A stretch of DNA of 64,000 bases from Methyloceanibacter caenitepidi (GTDB taxonomy: Bacteria > Pseudomonadota > Alphaproteobacteria > Rhizobiales > Methyloligellaceae). The notes under the pieces were generated by a model that was given only the letters and a program-made list of their open reading frames with translations, searched no databases and was not told the origin of the DNA. The translations under genes and the position numbers were made by a program. Location: the NCBI RefSeq assembly GCF_000828475.1, contig NZ_AP014648.1, forward strand, positions 1,054,001 to 1,118,000. The letters run 5' to 3'. Shown piece by piece: positions 54,333 to 63,874 of this stretch. Positions within the stretch are counted from its first letter, which is position 1, and each line of letters starts with the position of its first letter.

Positions 54333-55780
54333 AGGAGCTTGCCTGGATTGAGAATGCCGTTTGGATCGAAGCTGGCTTTGATCGACTTCATGAGGTCGAT
54401 TGCGACCGCGCCTTTCGCGTGCGGAAGAAGATCGCGCTTCATGCGCCCGATCCCGTGTTCGGCGCTGATCGAGCCGCCGAGATCGAGAACGATCTCATGG
54501 ACCGCGGCGTTGAGCGCCTCCCAATTTGCGAGATAGACATCCTTGTCCATGCCGACAGGCTGGCTGACATTGTAGTGGATGTTGCCGTCGCCGAGATGGC
54601 CGAACGGAACGGGCCGCGCGCCGGGGATCATCAGCTCCACCAGGTCGTTGGCCCGGAGAATGAACTCAGGCACATGCGCGATGGGAACCGACACGTCGTG
54701 CTTGATGCTGCCGCCTTCGTATTTCTGCACCTCGCTCATGACCTCGCGGAGCTTCCACAATTCGCCCGTCTGGCGGTCCGACGTCGTGAGCACGGCGTCT
54801 TCGATCACCCCGGTTTCGATGGCGTCGGCGAGTTGTGTTTGCACAAGGTCGTGGACGGCTTCGCCCGCGAGCGGGCTCGAAACCTCGAGAAGCACATACC
54901 AAGCATGGGGTGCTCTGAGCGGATCGTGGAGTCCGGAGCCGTGTTTGAGCGCAAATTCGAGGCCGATACGCGGCAGGATTTCAAACGCGGTGAGCAAGGG
55001 GCCGGCGGCGTCGCGCATGCGGGCCAGAAGCTCGGTTGCGCTCGTGAGGTCGCGCAAACCCGCCATACAGGTGACCCTCTCGGCGGGGCGCGGAAAGAGG
55101 CGCAAGACCGCCGCCGTGATCACACCCAGCGTCCCCTCGGCGCCGACGAAGAGGTTCTTGAGGTCGTAGCCCGTGTTGTCTTTGCGCAAGGACTTCAGGC
55201 CATGCCAAATCCGCCCGTCCGCGAGCACGACTTCGAGCCCGAGCGCGAGGTCTCGCGCATTTCCGTAGGCAAGGACGGACAGGCCGCCCGCGTTCGTGGA
55301 AAGGACGCCGCCGATCTGGCAGCTACCCTCGGAGGCAAGACTCAACGGAAATAGACGCCCCACCGTCTCAGCCCGTTGCTGCGCATCTGCCAGGGTCAGC
55401 CCGGCTTCGACCGTCATCGTGTTGCTGGCGAGGTCTATGTCGCGAATATGCGTGAGACGCTCCAGCGAGACCACAATCTGGCTGCCGCTCTCGTCGGGAA
55501 TCTGCGCGCCCACAAGGCCCGTATTGCCGCCTTGCGGCACGACGGCGGCCCGCGCCCCGTTCGCGCATGCCAGCACAGCTGCGACCTCGTCCGTTGAGCC
55601 GGGTTTCAACACGATCGCCGCTTTTCCGCGATAGCGGTCGCGCCATTCCGCGAGGTAGGGCGCCATGTCCTTGGGATCGCGCAGCGCATGGTGCTCCCCC
55701 ACAATGGCCTCAAGCGCGTCAAGCGTCTCCGCCGAAGGCGGCCGGAGCGTCGTCGTCGTGGGGCGTGTGTCAGGGCTCAT
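54329..55780 (-). CDS. FAD-binding 2-hydroxyacid dehydrogenase (GlcD/D2HGDH-like)
   Basis: A 483-residue flavoprotein of the VAO/PCMH superfamily. The FAD pyrophosphate motif VVPQGGNTGLVGAQIPDESGS and a C-terminal FAD-oxidase domain with PFGHLGDGNIHYN and EHGIGRMKRD are visible. The His pairs in the last motifs form the metal site seen in D-lactate and D-2-hydroxyglutarate dehydrogenases. The substrate is therefore probably a D-2-hydroxy acid. It is cotranscribed with the O-methyltransferase. Confidence 0.92.
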   Translation of the reverse strand: MSPDTRPTTTTLRPPSAETLDALEAIVGEHHALRDPKDMAPYLAEWRDRYRGKAAIVLKPGSTDEVAAVLACANGARAAVVPQGGNTGLVGAQIPDESGSQIVVSLERLTHIRDIDLASNTMTVEAGLTLADAQQRAETVGRLFPLSLASEGSCQIGGVLSTNAGGLSVLAYGNARDLALGLEVVLADGRIWHGLKSLRKDNTGYDLKNLFVGAEGTLGVITAAVLRLFPRPAERVTCMAGLRDLTSATELLARMRDAAGPLLTAFEILPRIGLEFALKHGSGLHDPLRAPHAWYVLLEVSSPLAGEAVHDLVQTQLADAIETGVIEDAVLTTSDRQTGELWKLREVMSEVQKYEGGSIKHDVSVPIAHVPEFILRANDLVELMIPGARPVPFGHLGDGNIHYNVSQPVGMDKDVYLANWEALNAAVHEIVLDLGGSISAEHGIGRMKRDLLPHAKGAVAIDLMKSIKASFDPNGILNPGKLL

Positions 55781-55789
55781 GGCACAGGG

Positions 55790-56740
55790 CTACCGCGCCT
55801 GGGCTGCCCGCCGCAAGCGGTCGTTGATTGCCTCACCCAGTCCCTCGTTGGGAATGGGCATGACGGCGATGGCGCGCGCACCGCTTTCGTCGAGCGTCCG
55901 CAGTGCCGCAAAAAGCTGCGTGGCCGCCTCGGCGAGGTCGCCCTTGGCGCTGAGATTGATCGTTGTGGCCGCGCCTTCGGGGACCTCCGGACCAAAGGCC
56001 AGCAGCGCCTCGTGCGGTTCGACCTGCGTTGCGTCGAGGCGCACGGGCGTCTGCGGCGCGTAGTGGCGTTCGAGCTGGCCGGGCGAGGCGATCGGCGCAT
56101 CCTCGCTTGCAATTTCGATCGAGTGCCCCAGGACCGCCTCGATCTCCCGCCGCGGCACGGCGCCGAGGCGAAGCAGCGTCGGCGTGTCGTCCACAACGCT
56201 CACCACGGTGGATTCGAGGCCGCGTTCGCACGGGCCGCCGTCCAGAATGACGTCCGGAATATCGCCGAGCTCCGCCGCCACATGGCCGGCTTCCGTCGGG
56301 CTGATGCGTCCCGAACGGTTGGCGCTGGGCGCGGCAATCGGCAGGCGTGCCTTTTCGAGGAGTTCTCGCGCGATTGGATGAGCGGGAACGCGTAACGCGA
56401 TCGTACCGAGCCCGGCCGTGACCAGATCGGCAATTCCGCAGTCGGGCCGTTTCGGCGCCACGATCGTCAAGGGGCCGGGCCAGAAGGCGGCCGCAAGCGC
56501 CCGTGCCTCGGCCCCGAACTCAGCCAGGCCCTCGGCCGTCTCCAGATCCGGCACGTGCACGATCAGCGGATTGAATTGCGGCCGCTCCTTCGCGGCGAAG
56601 ATCTTGGCGACGGCGTTCGCCGCCCGTGCGTCGGCCCCAAGTCCATAGACGGTCTCGGTGGGGAAGGCGACGAGACCTCCGGCGGCGAGCGCGCCGGCCG
56701 CGCGCGCGATGGTTTCGTCTGTGGCAGGAAGAACAGGCAT
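55790..56740 (-). CDS. L-threonylcarbamoyladenylate synthase (Sua5 type)
   Basis: Makes threonylcarbamoyl-AMP for t6A37 modification of tRNA. The YrdC domain begins AGGLVAFPTETVYGLGADARA and includes KERPQFNPLIVHV, HPIAREL and APSANRSGRISPT. Because a Sua5 linker motif SPGQLERHYAPQTPVRL and C-terminal domain follow, this is the long Sua5 form rather than the short TsaC. ATG 56740 gives 316 residues. It begins 9 bp from the FAD oxidoreductase gene, and the opposite-strand deacetylase is 125 bp away. Confidence 0.94.
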   Translation of the reverse strand: MPVLPATDETIARAAGALAAGGLVAFPTETVYGLGADARAANAVAKIFAAKERPQFNPLIVHVPDLETAEGLAEFGAEARALAAAFWPGPLTIVAPKRPDCGIADLVTAGLGTIALRVPAHPIARELLEKARLPIAAPSANRSGRISPTEAGHVAAELGDIPDVILDGGPCERGLESTVVSVVDDTPTLLRLGAVPRREIEAVLGHSIEIASEDAPIASPGQLERHYAPQTPVRLDATQVEPHEALLAFGPEVPEGAATTINLSAKGDLAEAATQLFAALRTLDESGARAIAVMPIPNEGLGEAINDRLRRAAQAR

Positions 56741-56864
56741 GGTGCGTCCGATTTTCTCGTTCCATGTCGCGTGTCCGACCAGACAGGTCAAGCGAGCGTG
56801 TGCGCTCACGCTAGCCCAGCGCTCGAAACGGGGTATCATGGGCCCGGGAGACTTCAAGGACCGC

Positions 56865-57791
56865 ATGACGACGCTGCTTCTCACGCACCCGGCCTGCCTT
56901 GCGCACGACACGGGATATGGCCATCCGGAGCAGGCTGACCGCTTGCGCGCCATCGAACAGGCCCTCGCGGACAAGGACTTTGCGGATCTGAAGCGGGAGG
57001 AGGCCCCGCTGGCCGATCTCGCGGTGCTCGAACGGTTGCATCCGAAATCCTATGTGGCCGAAGTGAAGGCCGCGATTCCCAAGCAGCTCCACAACTGGCT
57101 GGACCCGGACACGGTGGTGTCGCCGGGAAGCTGGGAGGCGGCTTTGCGCGCGACGGGGGCGGTACTCCACGGGGTGGACCAGGTGGCGGCCGGCAAGGCG
57201 GACAACGCCTTTTGCGCCGTACGCCCGCCGGGACACCATGCCGAGCCGTCCCGCGCCATGGGCTTCTGCCTCTTCAATTCAGTCGCCGTCGCGGCGCTAC
57301 ATGCGCGTGCGGTCCACGGGGCCGAGCGCGTGGCCGTGATCGACTTCGACGTCCACCATGGCAACGGCACCCAGGCGGCCTTCTGGAACGACGAGGACCT
57401 GTTCTACGGCTCCACGCATCAGATGCCGCTCTTTCCGGGAACCGGCGCCAAGGACGAGACGGGGGTCGGCAATATCTGGAATGCGCCGCTCGCGCCCGGA
57501 GACGGCGGCAAGGACTTCCGGGAGGCGTACTCGGCGCAGATCGCCCCCGCGCTCGACGCGTTCGCTCCCGACTTCGTGCTTGTTTCGGCCGGTTTCGATG
57601 CCCATTTGAGAGACCCATTGGCGCAACTCCGGCTGCAGGAGGACGATTTCGCCTGGGTCACGGAGCAGTTGCTTGAGGCCGCGGCGAAACATTCCGGCGG
57701 TAAGCTCGTTTCTACTTTGGAGGGCGGTTACGATCTCGAAGCTTTGGGCTCGTCCACCGCGGTCCACGTCAAGACGCTGATGGGCGCTTGA
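56865..57791 (+). CDS. Histone-deacetylase superfamily protein (acetylpolyamine amidohydrolase/AcuC-like)
   Basis: A 308-residue zinc deacetylase. The motifs RPPGHHAEPSRAMGFCLFN, VIDFDVHHGNGTQAAFW (metal Asp and His) and SAGFDAHLRDPLAQ (metal Asp) plus LEGGYDLEALG are canonical. ATG 56865 has AAGGA a few bases before; ATG 56838 is also possible. Bacterial substrates include acetylated polyamines or acetyl-lysine. It leads a conserved gene row with xseB and dxs. Confidence 0.93.
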   Translation: MTTLLLTHPACLAHDTGYGHPEQADRLRAIEQALADKDFADLKREEAPLADLAVLERLHPKSYVAEVKAAIPKQLHNWLDPDTVVSPGSWEAALRATGAVLHGVDQVAAGKADNAFCAVRPPGHHAEPSRAMGFCLFNSVAVAALHARAVHGAERVAVIDFDVHHGNGTQAAFWNDEDLFYGSTHQMPLFPGTGAKDETGVGNIWNAPLAPGDGGKDFREAYSAQIAPALDAFAPDFVLVSAGFDAHLRDPLAQLRLQEDDFAWVTEQLLEAAAKHSGGKLVSTLEGGYDLEALGSSTAVHVKTLMGA

Positions 57792-57821
57792 GGCAGAGAG
57801 GGGAAACAGCTAATTCAAGCC

Positions 57822-58079
57822 ATGGCTAAATCTTCCGGCACCGCTGATATTTCCGCCTTGAGCTTCGAAGACGCACTCAAGGAGCTCGAGACCATCGTCG
57901 ATCGCCTCGAGAAGGGCGACGTCGAGCTCGAAGCGTCGATCTCGATCTACGAACGGGGCGAAGCCCTGCGTGCTCATTGCGATAAATTGCTGCGCAGCGC
58001 CGAGGCGCGCGTTGAAAAAATCACCCTCAATCAGGACGGCGCACCGAGCGGCGTCGAGCCGCTCGACGTCGACGACTGA
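57822..58079 (+). CDS. xseB: Exodeoxyribonuclease VII small subunit
   Basis: An 85-residue subunit of the XseAB nuclease that degrades single-stranded DNA. The characteristic sequence [40 protein letters not shown] identifies it. xseA is not in the window. The gene lies between the deacetylase and dxs, the usual row in Hyphomicrobiales, though ispA often seen between xseB and dxs is absent. Confidence 0.95.
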   Translation: MAKSSGTADISALSFEDALKELETIVDRLEKGDVELEASISIYERGEALRAHCDKLLRSAEARVEKITLNQDGAPSGVEPLDVDD

Positions 58080-58144
58080 CCGGCACGCTTGGGCATTGCC
58101 GGATTTAGGATATGGTTACAGACGTTGCCAGCGTGAGGTCGGCC

Positions 58145-58158
58145 CAGTAAGCTTACTG
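58145..58158. promoter_or_regulatory. Perfect 14-bp palindrome upstream of dxs
   Basis: CAGTAAGCTTACTG is self-complementary over all 14 bases. A wider dyad, GTTACAG (58115-58121) with CTGTAAC (58156-58162), partly overlaps it. Both lie 70-115 bp before the dxs ATG. An operator is possible; no regulator can be named. Confidence 0.5.
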
Positions 58159-58229
58159 TAACGCATTGATACGACGAGAAATTTCAAGACTGAAACCGTC
58201 GCGGGGAAAGTCCTCCTACAGGAAAGCGA

Positions 58230-60173
58230 ATGAGCGCCGAGAACGCCACGCCACTATTAGACCGAATTCACACGCCGAAGGATTTACGCCAGCTCACGGA
58301 TGCTGAGCTCAAGCGCCTCGCGGACGAACTTCGCCAAGAAACGATCAGCGCCGTTTCGGTGACCGGCGGTCACCTGGGCGCAGGGCTCGGCGTGGTCGAA
58401 CTGACGGTCGCACTCCATCACGTCTTCGATACGCCGGACGACCGGCTGATCTGGGACGTCGGCCACCAATGCTATCCCCATAAAATTCTCACGGGGCGCC
58501 GGGACCGCATCCGCACCTTGCGCGCGCCCGGCGGCCTGTCCGGTTTCTGCAAGCGCGCGGAAAGCGAATACGATCCGTTCGGCGCGGGCCATTCGTCCAC
58601 CTCCATCTCCGCCGGCCTCGGCATGGCCGTGGCCCGGGATCTGTCCGGCGGCGCCAACAATGTCGTCGCCGTGATCGGCGACGGCGCCATGAGCGCCGGC
58701 ATGGCCTACGAGGCCATGAACAACGCCGGCGCGATGGACTCGCGGCTGATCGTGATTCTCAACGACAACGACATGTCGATCGCGCCGCCCGTGGGCGCCA
58801 TGAGCGCGCATCTGGCGCGGATCATTTCAGGCGGCACCTATCGCCGCTTCCGCCGCTGGATGAAGGAGGCGGCGCACAAGCTGCTGCCGGGACGCTGGCA
58901 ACGCCAAGCGGCGCGCGTGGAGGAGTTCGGCCGCGGGTTCTGGACCGGCGGAACGCTGTTCGAGGAACTCGGCTTCTACTATGTGGGCCCGATCGACGGG
59001 CACAATCTCGATCATCTCCTACCCGTGCTGCGCAACGTGAAGAAGATGCAGAACGGTCCGATCCTGGTTCATGTGGTGACCCAGAAGGGCAAGGGCTATG
59101 CGCCGGCCGAGGAGTCCGCCGACAAGTACCATGGCGTCAGCCGCTTCAACGTCGTCACCGGCACGCAGGAAAAGGCGGCGCCGGGCGGCCCACCCAGCTA
59201 CACGAAGGTTTTCGCCAAGGCCCTCATCGAGGAGGCGAAGGCCGACGACAAGATCGTCGCCATCACGGCGGCTATGCCGTCTGGCACGGGGCTCGACAAG
59301 TTCGGCGAGGCCTTTCCAGACCGCTGCTTCGATGTGGGTATTGCCGAGCAGCACGCGGTAACATTCGCGGCGGGGCTCGCGTCCGAAGGCTACAAGCCGT
59401 TCGCCGCGATCTACTCGACCTTTCTGCAGCGGGCCTACGACCAGGTTGTGCACGACGTGTCGGTGCAAAAACTGCCCGTGCGCTTCGCCATCGACCGCGC
59501 CGGTCTCGTCGGTGCGGACGGCCCCACCCATGCGGGATCGTTCGACACGTCGTTTCTGACCTGCCTGCCCAACATGATCGTGATGGCCGCCGGCGACGAA
59601 GCTGAGCTCATGCATATGACGGCGACCGCCGCCGCGATCGACGACAGGCCGACGGCCTTTCGGTATCCGCGCGGGGAAGGCCTCGGCGTCGACCTGCCCG
59701 AGCGCGGCATACCGCTCGAGATCGGCAAGGGCCGCATCGTCCGGGAGGGCTCGGCCGTTGCGCTTCTGTCCTTTGGAGCGCGGCTCGGCGAATGCCTTGC
59801 TGCCGCCGACGAATTGTCCGGGTTCGGCCTGTCCACGACTGTGGCCGACGCGCGCTTTGCGAAGCCGTTGGACGTGGACCTCATTCGCGACCTCGCCAAG
59901 AACCACGAGGTGCTCCTCACCATCGAGGAAGGGTCGACCGGCGGTTTTGGCGGCCATGTGCTCCACCAGCTTGCGTCCGACGGATTGCTCGACGGCACGC
60001 TCAAGGTGCGCACGCTGGTCTTGCCCGACCGCTATATCGACCAGGGCAAGCCCGCCGCGATGTATGCGGCTGCGGGCCTGGATGCGGACGGGATCGTGAA
60101 GGCGGTCTTCACGGCCCTCGGCAAGAACGACGTCGGCAAGGACGCGAACGCGGGCTCTGCGCAGCGCGCCTAA
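58230..60173 (+). CDS. dxs: 1-deoxy-D-xylulose-5-phosphate synthase
   Basis: The first MEP-pathway enzyme, joining pyruvate and glyceraldehyde-3-phosphate with thiamine diphosphate. [13 protein letters not shown], the thiamine motif [18 protein letters not shown] and the C-terminal [18 protein letters not shown] are present. 647 residues is normal. A GGAAAGC sequence precedes the ATG. Cooperates with ispE and the polyprenyl synthase elsewhere in this window. Its stop overlaps the opposite-strand secreted protein gene by four bases. Confidence 0.97.
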   Translation: MSAENATPLLDRIHTPKDLRQLTDAELKRLADELRQETISAVSVTGGHLGAGLGVVELTVALHHVFDTPDDRLIWDVGHQCYPHKILTGRRDRIRTLRAPGGLSGFCKRAESEYDPFGAGHSSTSISAGLGMAVARDLSGGANNVVAVIGDGAMSAGMAYEAMNNAGAMDSRLIVILNDNDMSIAPPVGAMSAHLARIISGGTYRRFRRWMKEAAHKLLPGRWQRQAARVEEFGRGFWTGGTLFEELGFYYVGPIDGHNLDHLLPVLRNVKKMQNGPILVHVVTQKGKGYAPAEESADKYHGVSRFNVVTGTQEKAAPGGPPSYTKVFAKALIEEAKADDKIVAITAAMPSGTGLDKFGEAFPDRCFDVGIAEQHAVTFAAGLASEGYKPFAAIYSTFLQRAYDQVVHDVSVQKLPVRFAIDRAGLVGADGPTHAGSFDTSFLTCLPNMIVMAAGDEAELMHMTATAAAIDDRPTAFRYPRGEGLGVDLPERGIPLEIGKGRIVREGSAVALLSFGARLGECLAAADELSGFGLSTTVADARFAKPLDVDLIRDLAKNHEVLLTIEEGSTGGFGGHVLHQLASDGLLDGTLKVRTLVLPDRYIDQGKPAAMYAAAGLDADGIVKAVFTALGKNDVGKDANAGSAQRA

Positions 60174-60658
60174 TCCAGCGAGCAGTTCTTCGCGAACTCC
60201 GCGACGGTCTCGGCGCGGCCCACGTCCGACAGCTCGACCGCGTTCGCGCCCGACTTCATCGTGACCGGGCCCTTCTGTTCGAGAACCTTGAGGATGGGCT
60301 TCACGGCGATGTCGCCGGCCTCTCCGTAGATAATGCCGGTACCGTCCTCGGCGGCTGTCTCGCCGGCCACCGGCGCCGTCTTGTCGCCGGCGCTGAACTC
60401 GATGGTGAGCGCTTCGCCCGTCGCCTCCTGCGGAAAATCCATGTGGACGGACAGGACCGCGATCCCAACGCCGTTCAAGCAGGACAGGAGAAACGGCGCG
60501 TTCTCCCGCTCGTCGAGAGGCCCATATCGCAGCGTGATAAAGCTGCCGTTCGTCTTCGCGCGCCAAATATCGGTGGCATGGGCGGACGTTACGGGCACGC
60601 TGACCGAGCCTGCGAGAAGCGCGAGCAGGAGAAATATGGGTAGGGAACGGAACGGCAT
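60170..60658 (-). CDS. Secreted hypothetical protein
   Basis: A 162-residue protein with signal peptide ([25 protein letters not shown]). The mature part reads [21 protein letters not shown] and then a beta-rich section, with two cysteines (in LSCLNG and NCSLD) that could form a disulfide. No domain is recognised. The ATG at 60658 has GGAG six bases upstream. It lies downstream of two SET-domain genes on the same strand, so a shared transcript is possible, and convergent with dxs. Confidence 0.75.
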   Translation of the reverse strand: MPFRSLPIFLLLALLAGSVSVPVTSAHATDIWRAKTNGSFITLRYGPLDERENAPFLLSCLNGVGIAVLSVHMDFPQEATGEALTIEFSAGDKTAPVAGETAAEDGTGIIYGEAGDIAVKPILKVLEQKGPVTMKSGANAVELSDVGRAETVAEFAKNCSLD

Positions 60659-60772
60659 GGAAAGCTCCAGCGCGAGATTAGGTCGCATTGGCTTAGTCGA
60701 GCCGGGAAGATTTGGCAATGTCGTCCTCCCGGCGCGCCGACGGTCTATCGTCCCTCTAAGCGCACTCCGAAC

Positions 60773-61201
60773 CTAGATCGCGGGTGGTCCCAGCACAGGC
60801 AGATCCGCGGGCTCCGCGAACGCCACCGTCCCGAAATCCACGAAGGCTGGGTCGAACTCACGATAGTTGCAGGTGATCTCGTCGCCCTGCGCGATGTCCG
60901 TCAGCGCAAAGCCCCGGTCGAACAAACGGAAATCCGTATTCGGTGTGCGGCTGTGATTCATGTACTTGCCGTTGTCGACGTCGATCACGCGGAAGCCGGG
61001 CCTTTCGAGGTGCGGATAGCTGTACCGGGCGATGTAGTTCTGCATGTGGGGCGGCAGGGCGTCGACATCCGTGTCTCCGACGAGAATGTCGAATTTCGGG
61101 TTGTACAGCCAGATGAGCGTGCCGCGCGGCACGAATTCATCGGCGAACACCCCAAGACCCTCGATGGAGCTGAGGCCTACATAGGTGCTGATGAGCAGCA
61201 T
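60773..61201 (-). CDS. SET-domain protein (short form)
   Basis: A 142-residue protein with the SET fold. The knot motifs are YMNHSRTPNTDF (replacing NHSCxPN) and GDEITCNY (ELxxDY-like). The N-terminal VGLSSIEGLGVFADEFVPRGTLIW fits a SET start. SET proteins methylate lysines on target proteins. The first gene's post-SET cluster is absent in this copy. It begins 10 bp after the stop of the larger SET gene, so it is in an operon. Activity and target are unknown. Confidence 0.85.
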   Translation of the reverse strand: MLLISTYVGLSSIEGLGVFADEFVPRGTLIWLYNPKFDILVGDTDVDALPPHMQNYIARYSYPHLERPGFRVIDVDNGKYMNHSRTPNTDFRLFDRGFALTDIAQGDEITCNYREFDPAFVDFGTVAFAEPADLPVLGPPAI

Positions 61202-61211
61202 GGCGTTTGTC

Positions 61212-61757
61212 CTAGACCAGTTCGGCCTTAGCGCATTTCAGCGCATCGATCCGCCGTTGAAGATAGGGAGAGAAGTGGCCCGCATAGCGTTCCCAGAGCG
61301 CGGGATTGCGCCAATCGTTGCCGGTCACGCGGCCACGGCATGTCGCCGCGCCGCAAGCGCACGGAAACTCGTCGTAGGGCGAGCCGTCACACATGGCGTA
61401 GTCGATGGTCACCTCTTCGCCGGGGAGGATGCACCGTAGCGCCACGAGCGTGATCTGGCCGCTCAGTCCCGCATTAGGCTCGCAGGAATGGTTGATGAAG
61501 TCGGGCGGTTCGTCCGGGGTGAGGGACACGAGGAATAGATCGTCCTCGACCTGCACCGTGTGGTGACGGATATCGTCCGGCAGGCTATCGAGTTCCCCGC
61601 TGCCGACGATGCGGCCGCTCCAGGTGCCGATAAGCTCTCCCGGCTGGATCACGGAGGTCGCATAGACCCCAAATCCACCGGTCACGTCCCGATTTCGAAC
61701 TTCACATTTTTCAGTTAGGTAGGCCGTCTTTTCTCGGCTGAGAGAATCTTGGCTCAA
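61212..61757 (-). CDS. SET-domain protein with post-SET cysteine cluster
   Basis: A 181-residue SET-domain methyltransferase homologue. GGFGVYATSVIQPGELIGTW is the opening, FINHSCEPNAGLS and GEEVTIDYAMCD are the SAM/knot motifs, and CACGAATCRG is a post-SET-like zinc cluster. This is the usual set of features of active lysine methyltransferases. It is transcribed first, with the shorter SET gene 10 bp behind, and faces tlyA across 134 bp. Confidence 0.88.
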   Translation of the reverse strand: MSQDSLSREKTAYLTEKCEVRNRDVTGGFGVYATSVIQPGELIGTWSGRIVGSGELDSLPDDIRHHTVQVEDDLFLVSLTPDEPPDFINHSCEPNAGLSGQITLVALRCILPGEEVTIDYAMCDGSPYDEFPCACGAATCRGRVTGNDWRNPALWERYAGHFSPYLQRRIDALKCAKAELV

Positions 61758-61891
61758 ACAGGTCTTGCCTCACGAAGCATCCGCGTCTCAAACCTACAGG
61801 GGCGCGGGCGAAATGCGATGCGGCTGCCGCTTTGTCGGCCAGGCCGCGCGCGAGGACTCTCGTCGCGACGCAGAGCATATGAGAATGCAAA

Positions 61892-62638
61892 TTGGCCAGC
61901 TACAGAAAAAAACGCATCGACCAGCGCTTGGTGGAGGAGGGGCTGGCGCCCTCGCGGGCTCAGGCGGCCGACCTCGTCCGGCGGGGCCGCGTTCTGGTTG
62001 ACGGCGTGCTCGCGGCGAAGCCCGGGGCGGCCGTCGCGGACGATGTGTCCGTGGGCCTGGTTCCCGGAACAGATGCCCATGTCTCCCGCGGGGCGCTGAA
62101 GCTCGAAGCGGCGCTGGAGGCCTTCGACCTGTCGCCAGAGGGATGTGTGGCGCTTGATGTCGGGGCTTCCACGGGCGGCTTCACCGAAGTGCTGCTCGCC
62201 CGCGGCGCGGCGAAGGTCTACGCGGTCGATGTGGGCCGCGATCAACTTCATGCAAGCCTGCGCGACGACCCGCGCGTGGTCCCACTCGAAGCAACCGATG
62301 CGCGCCGGATCGACCAGACTCTGGTGCCCGAGGCGGTCTCGGCCATAACCGCCGATGTCAGCTTTATCAGTCTCACCCAGGCGCTGCCGGCTGCCCTTCG
62401 CCGTGCCGTGCCGGGGGCATGGCTGGCGGCGCTGGTGAAGCCGCAATTCGAGGCGGGCCGCGACGCAGTCGGGAAGGGCGGTCTTGTGCGGGACGAAGCG
62501 GACCGCCAAAGGGCCGTTGCACGCGTGCAGGAATTCCTGGCGGCGGAGGGCTGGCTCGTGATCGGCGTGATCGAGTCGCCGATTCCCGGCGGCAGCGGCA
62601 ATGTCGAGTACTTGATCGGGGCACGGAATGACCGTTGA
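61892..62638 (+). CDS. tlyA: TlyA family rRNA methyltransferase / hemolysin-like protein (TTG start)
   Basis: A 248-residue protein with an N-terminal S4 RNA-binding domain (RIDQRLVEEGLAPSRAQAADLVRRGRVLVDG) and a C-terminal FtsJ-type methyltransferase with motif I LDVGASTGGFTEVLL. Homologues 2'-O-methylate rRNA. An in-frame stop lies five codons upstream, so TTG 61892 is the only long start and gives the expected S4 N-terminus. Its 3' end overlaps the next methyltransferase by 11 bases. Confidence 0.92.
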   Translation: MASYRKKRIDQRLVEEGLAPSRAQAADLVRRGRVLVDGVLAAKPGAAVADDVSVGLVPGTDAHVSRGALKLEAALEAFDLSPEGCVALDVGASTGGFTEVLLARGAAKVYAVDVGRDQLHASLRDDPRVVPLEATDARRIDQTLVPEAVSAITADVSFISLTQALPAALRRAVPGAWLAALVKPQFEAGRDAVGKGGLVRDEADRQRAVARVQEFLAAEGWLVIGVIESPIPGGSGNVEYLIGARNDR

Positions 62639-63854
62639 GCTGACCGTCGACCGTCTGGGTGCCCAGGGTGACGGCATTGCCGAAACCGCCGACGGACCAG
62701 TCTTCGTGCCGTTCACGCTGCCCGGTGAGCGCATCCGCGCCGAGATGGCGCCGGACGGAAAGCACGCCGACTGTGTCGAAGTTCTGGAGGCCAGCCCGAA
62801 CCGTGTCGAGCCGGTCTGCCCGCATTTCGGCCAGTGTGGCGGCTGCACCCTTCAACATCTCGATACGCCCAGCTATCTGGCCTGGAAGCGGGATCTCGTC
62901 GTTACCGCCTTGCGGTCGCGTGGGCTCGACGTGCCGGTCGAACCGGCGCGCGCCGTTCCGCTCGGAAGCCGGCGGCGGGCCACGTTCAGTCTGGAACGGC
63001 GGGACAAGGATGTCGTTCTGGGCTATCGCCGCGCCCGGTCCCACGACACGATCGGCATCGACACTTGCCCGATTCTATCGCCCAGGATCGTATCGGCCCT
63101 GCCGGCTCTGAAGGCGATGTTGACGCCCTTGCTCGGCGGCGCTCCCGAGGCGCGGGTCGCCGTCACCGAAACCGAAACGGGACTCGACGTGGCCATCGAG
63201 GGCGTACGGCCACTGGAGACGGCGCTCGGAAAGCTGGCGGGCGCCGCGGAGGCGCACGGCATCGCGCGCCTCACCGCGGGCTCCGAGATCGTCATGCTGG
63301 CGCCGCCCATGCTGCAGCTGGGCCGCGCGCAAGTGCGTCTACCGGCAGACAGCTTCCTGCAAGCCTCTCCCGCGGCCGAGGCGGAGATGGTAGCGCTGGT
63401 ACGCGAGGGCGTCGGCAAGGGCAAACGTGTTGCCGATCTGTTTTGCGGATTGGGCACGTTCTCGTTTGCGCTCGCCGAGCGCGCGCAAGTCGACGGTTAT
63501 GAGTCGAACGCCGAGGCTCTCGCCGCCCTCAGTGACGCTGCCCGGCACACACCCAAGCTCAAACCGATGCGCGGGTATAGGCGCGACCTGTTTCGCGATC
63601 CGTTGGGCTGGCAGGAGCTGAAGCCGTACGATGCGGTCGTCTTCGATCCCCCTCGCGCGGGTGCCGCCGCCCAGGCCGAGCAGTTGGCGAAGTCTAAGGT
63701 GAAGCGGGTCGTCGCCGTGTCGTGCAATCCCGGCACCTTAGCCCGAGACCTAAGGCTCCTTGTGGACGGGGGCTACAGGATAACCCGCGTAGTGCCGATC
63801 GATCAGTTTCTCTATTCGAGCCACGTGGAGGTCGTCGCTCATCTGGAACGGTGA
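62628..63854 (+). CDS. RlmD/TrmA-like uracil-C5 RNA methyltransferase
   Basis: A 408-residue enzyme with an N-terminal TRAM domain (VELTVDRLGAQGDGIA), the 4Fe-4S motif CPHFGQCGGCTLQH and a C-terminal methyltransferase with VADLFCGLGTFSFAL, DPPRAGAAAQ and the catalytic SCNPGTLARDLR. It would methylate C5 of uridine in rRNA or tRNA. The target site is not determined. It overlaps tlyA by 11 bases, so the two RNA methyltransferases are coupled. Confidence 0.93.
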   Translation: MTVELTVDRLGAQGDGIAETADGPVFVPFTLPGERIRAEMAPDGKHADCVEVLEASPNRVEPVCPHFGQCGGCTLQHLDTPSYLAWKRDLVVTALRSRGLDVPVEPARAVPLGSRRRATFSLERRDKDVVLGYRRARSHDTIGIDTCPILSPRIVSALPALKAMLTPLLGGAPEARVAVTETETGLDVAIEGVRPLETALGKLAGAAEAHGIARLTAGSEIVMLAPPMLQLGRAQVRLPADSFLQASPAAEAEMVALVREGVGKGKRVADLFCGLGTFSFALAERAQVDGYESNAEALAALSDAARHTPKLKPMRGYRRDLFRDPLGWQELKPYDAVVFDPPRAGAAAQAEQLAKSKVKRVVAVSCNPGTLARDLRLLVDGGYRITRVVPIDQFLYSSHVEVVAHLER

Positions 63855-63874
63855 GGGCGCGCACGCCGGGCGCG

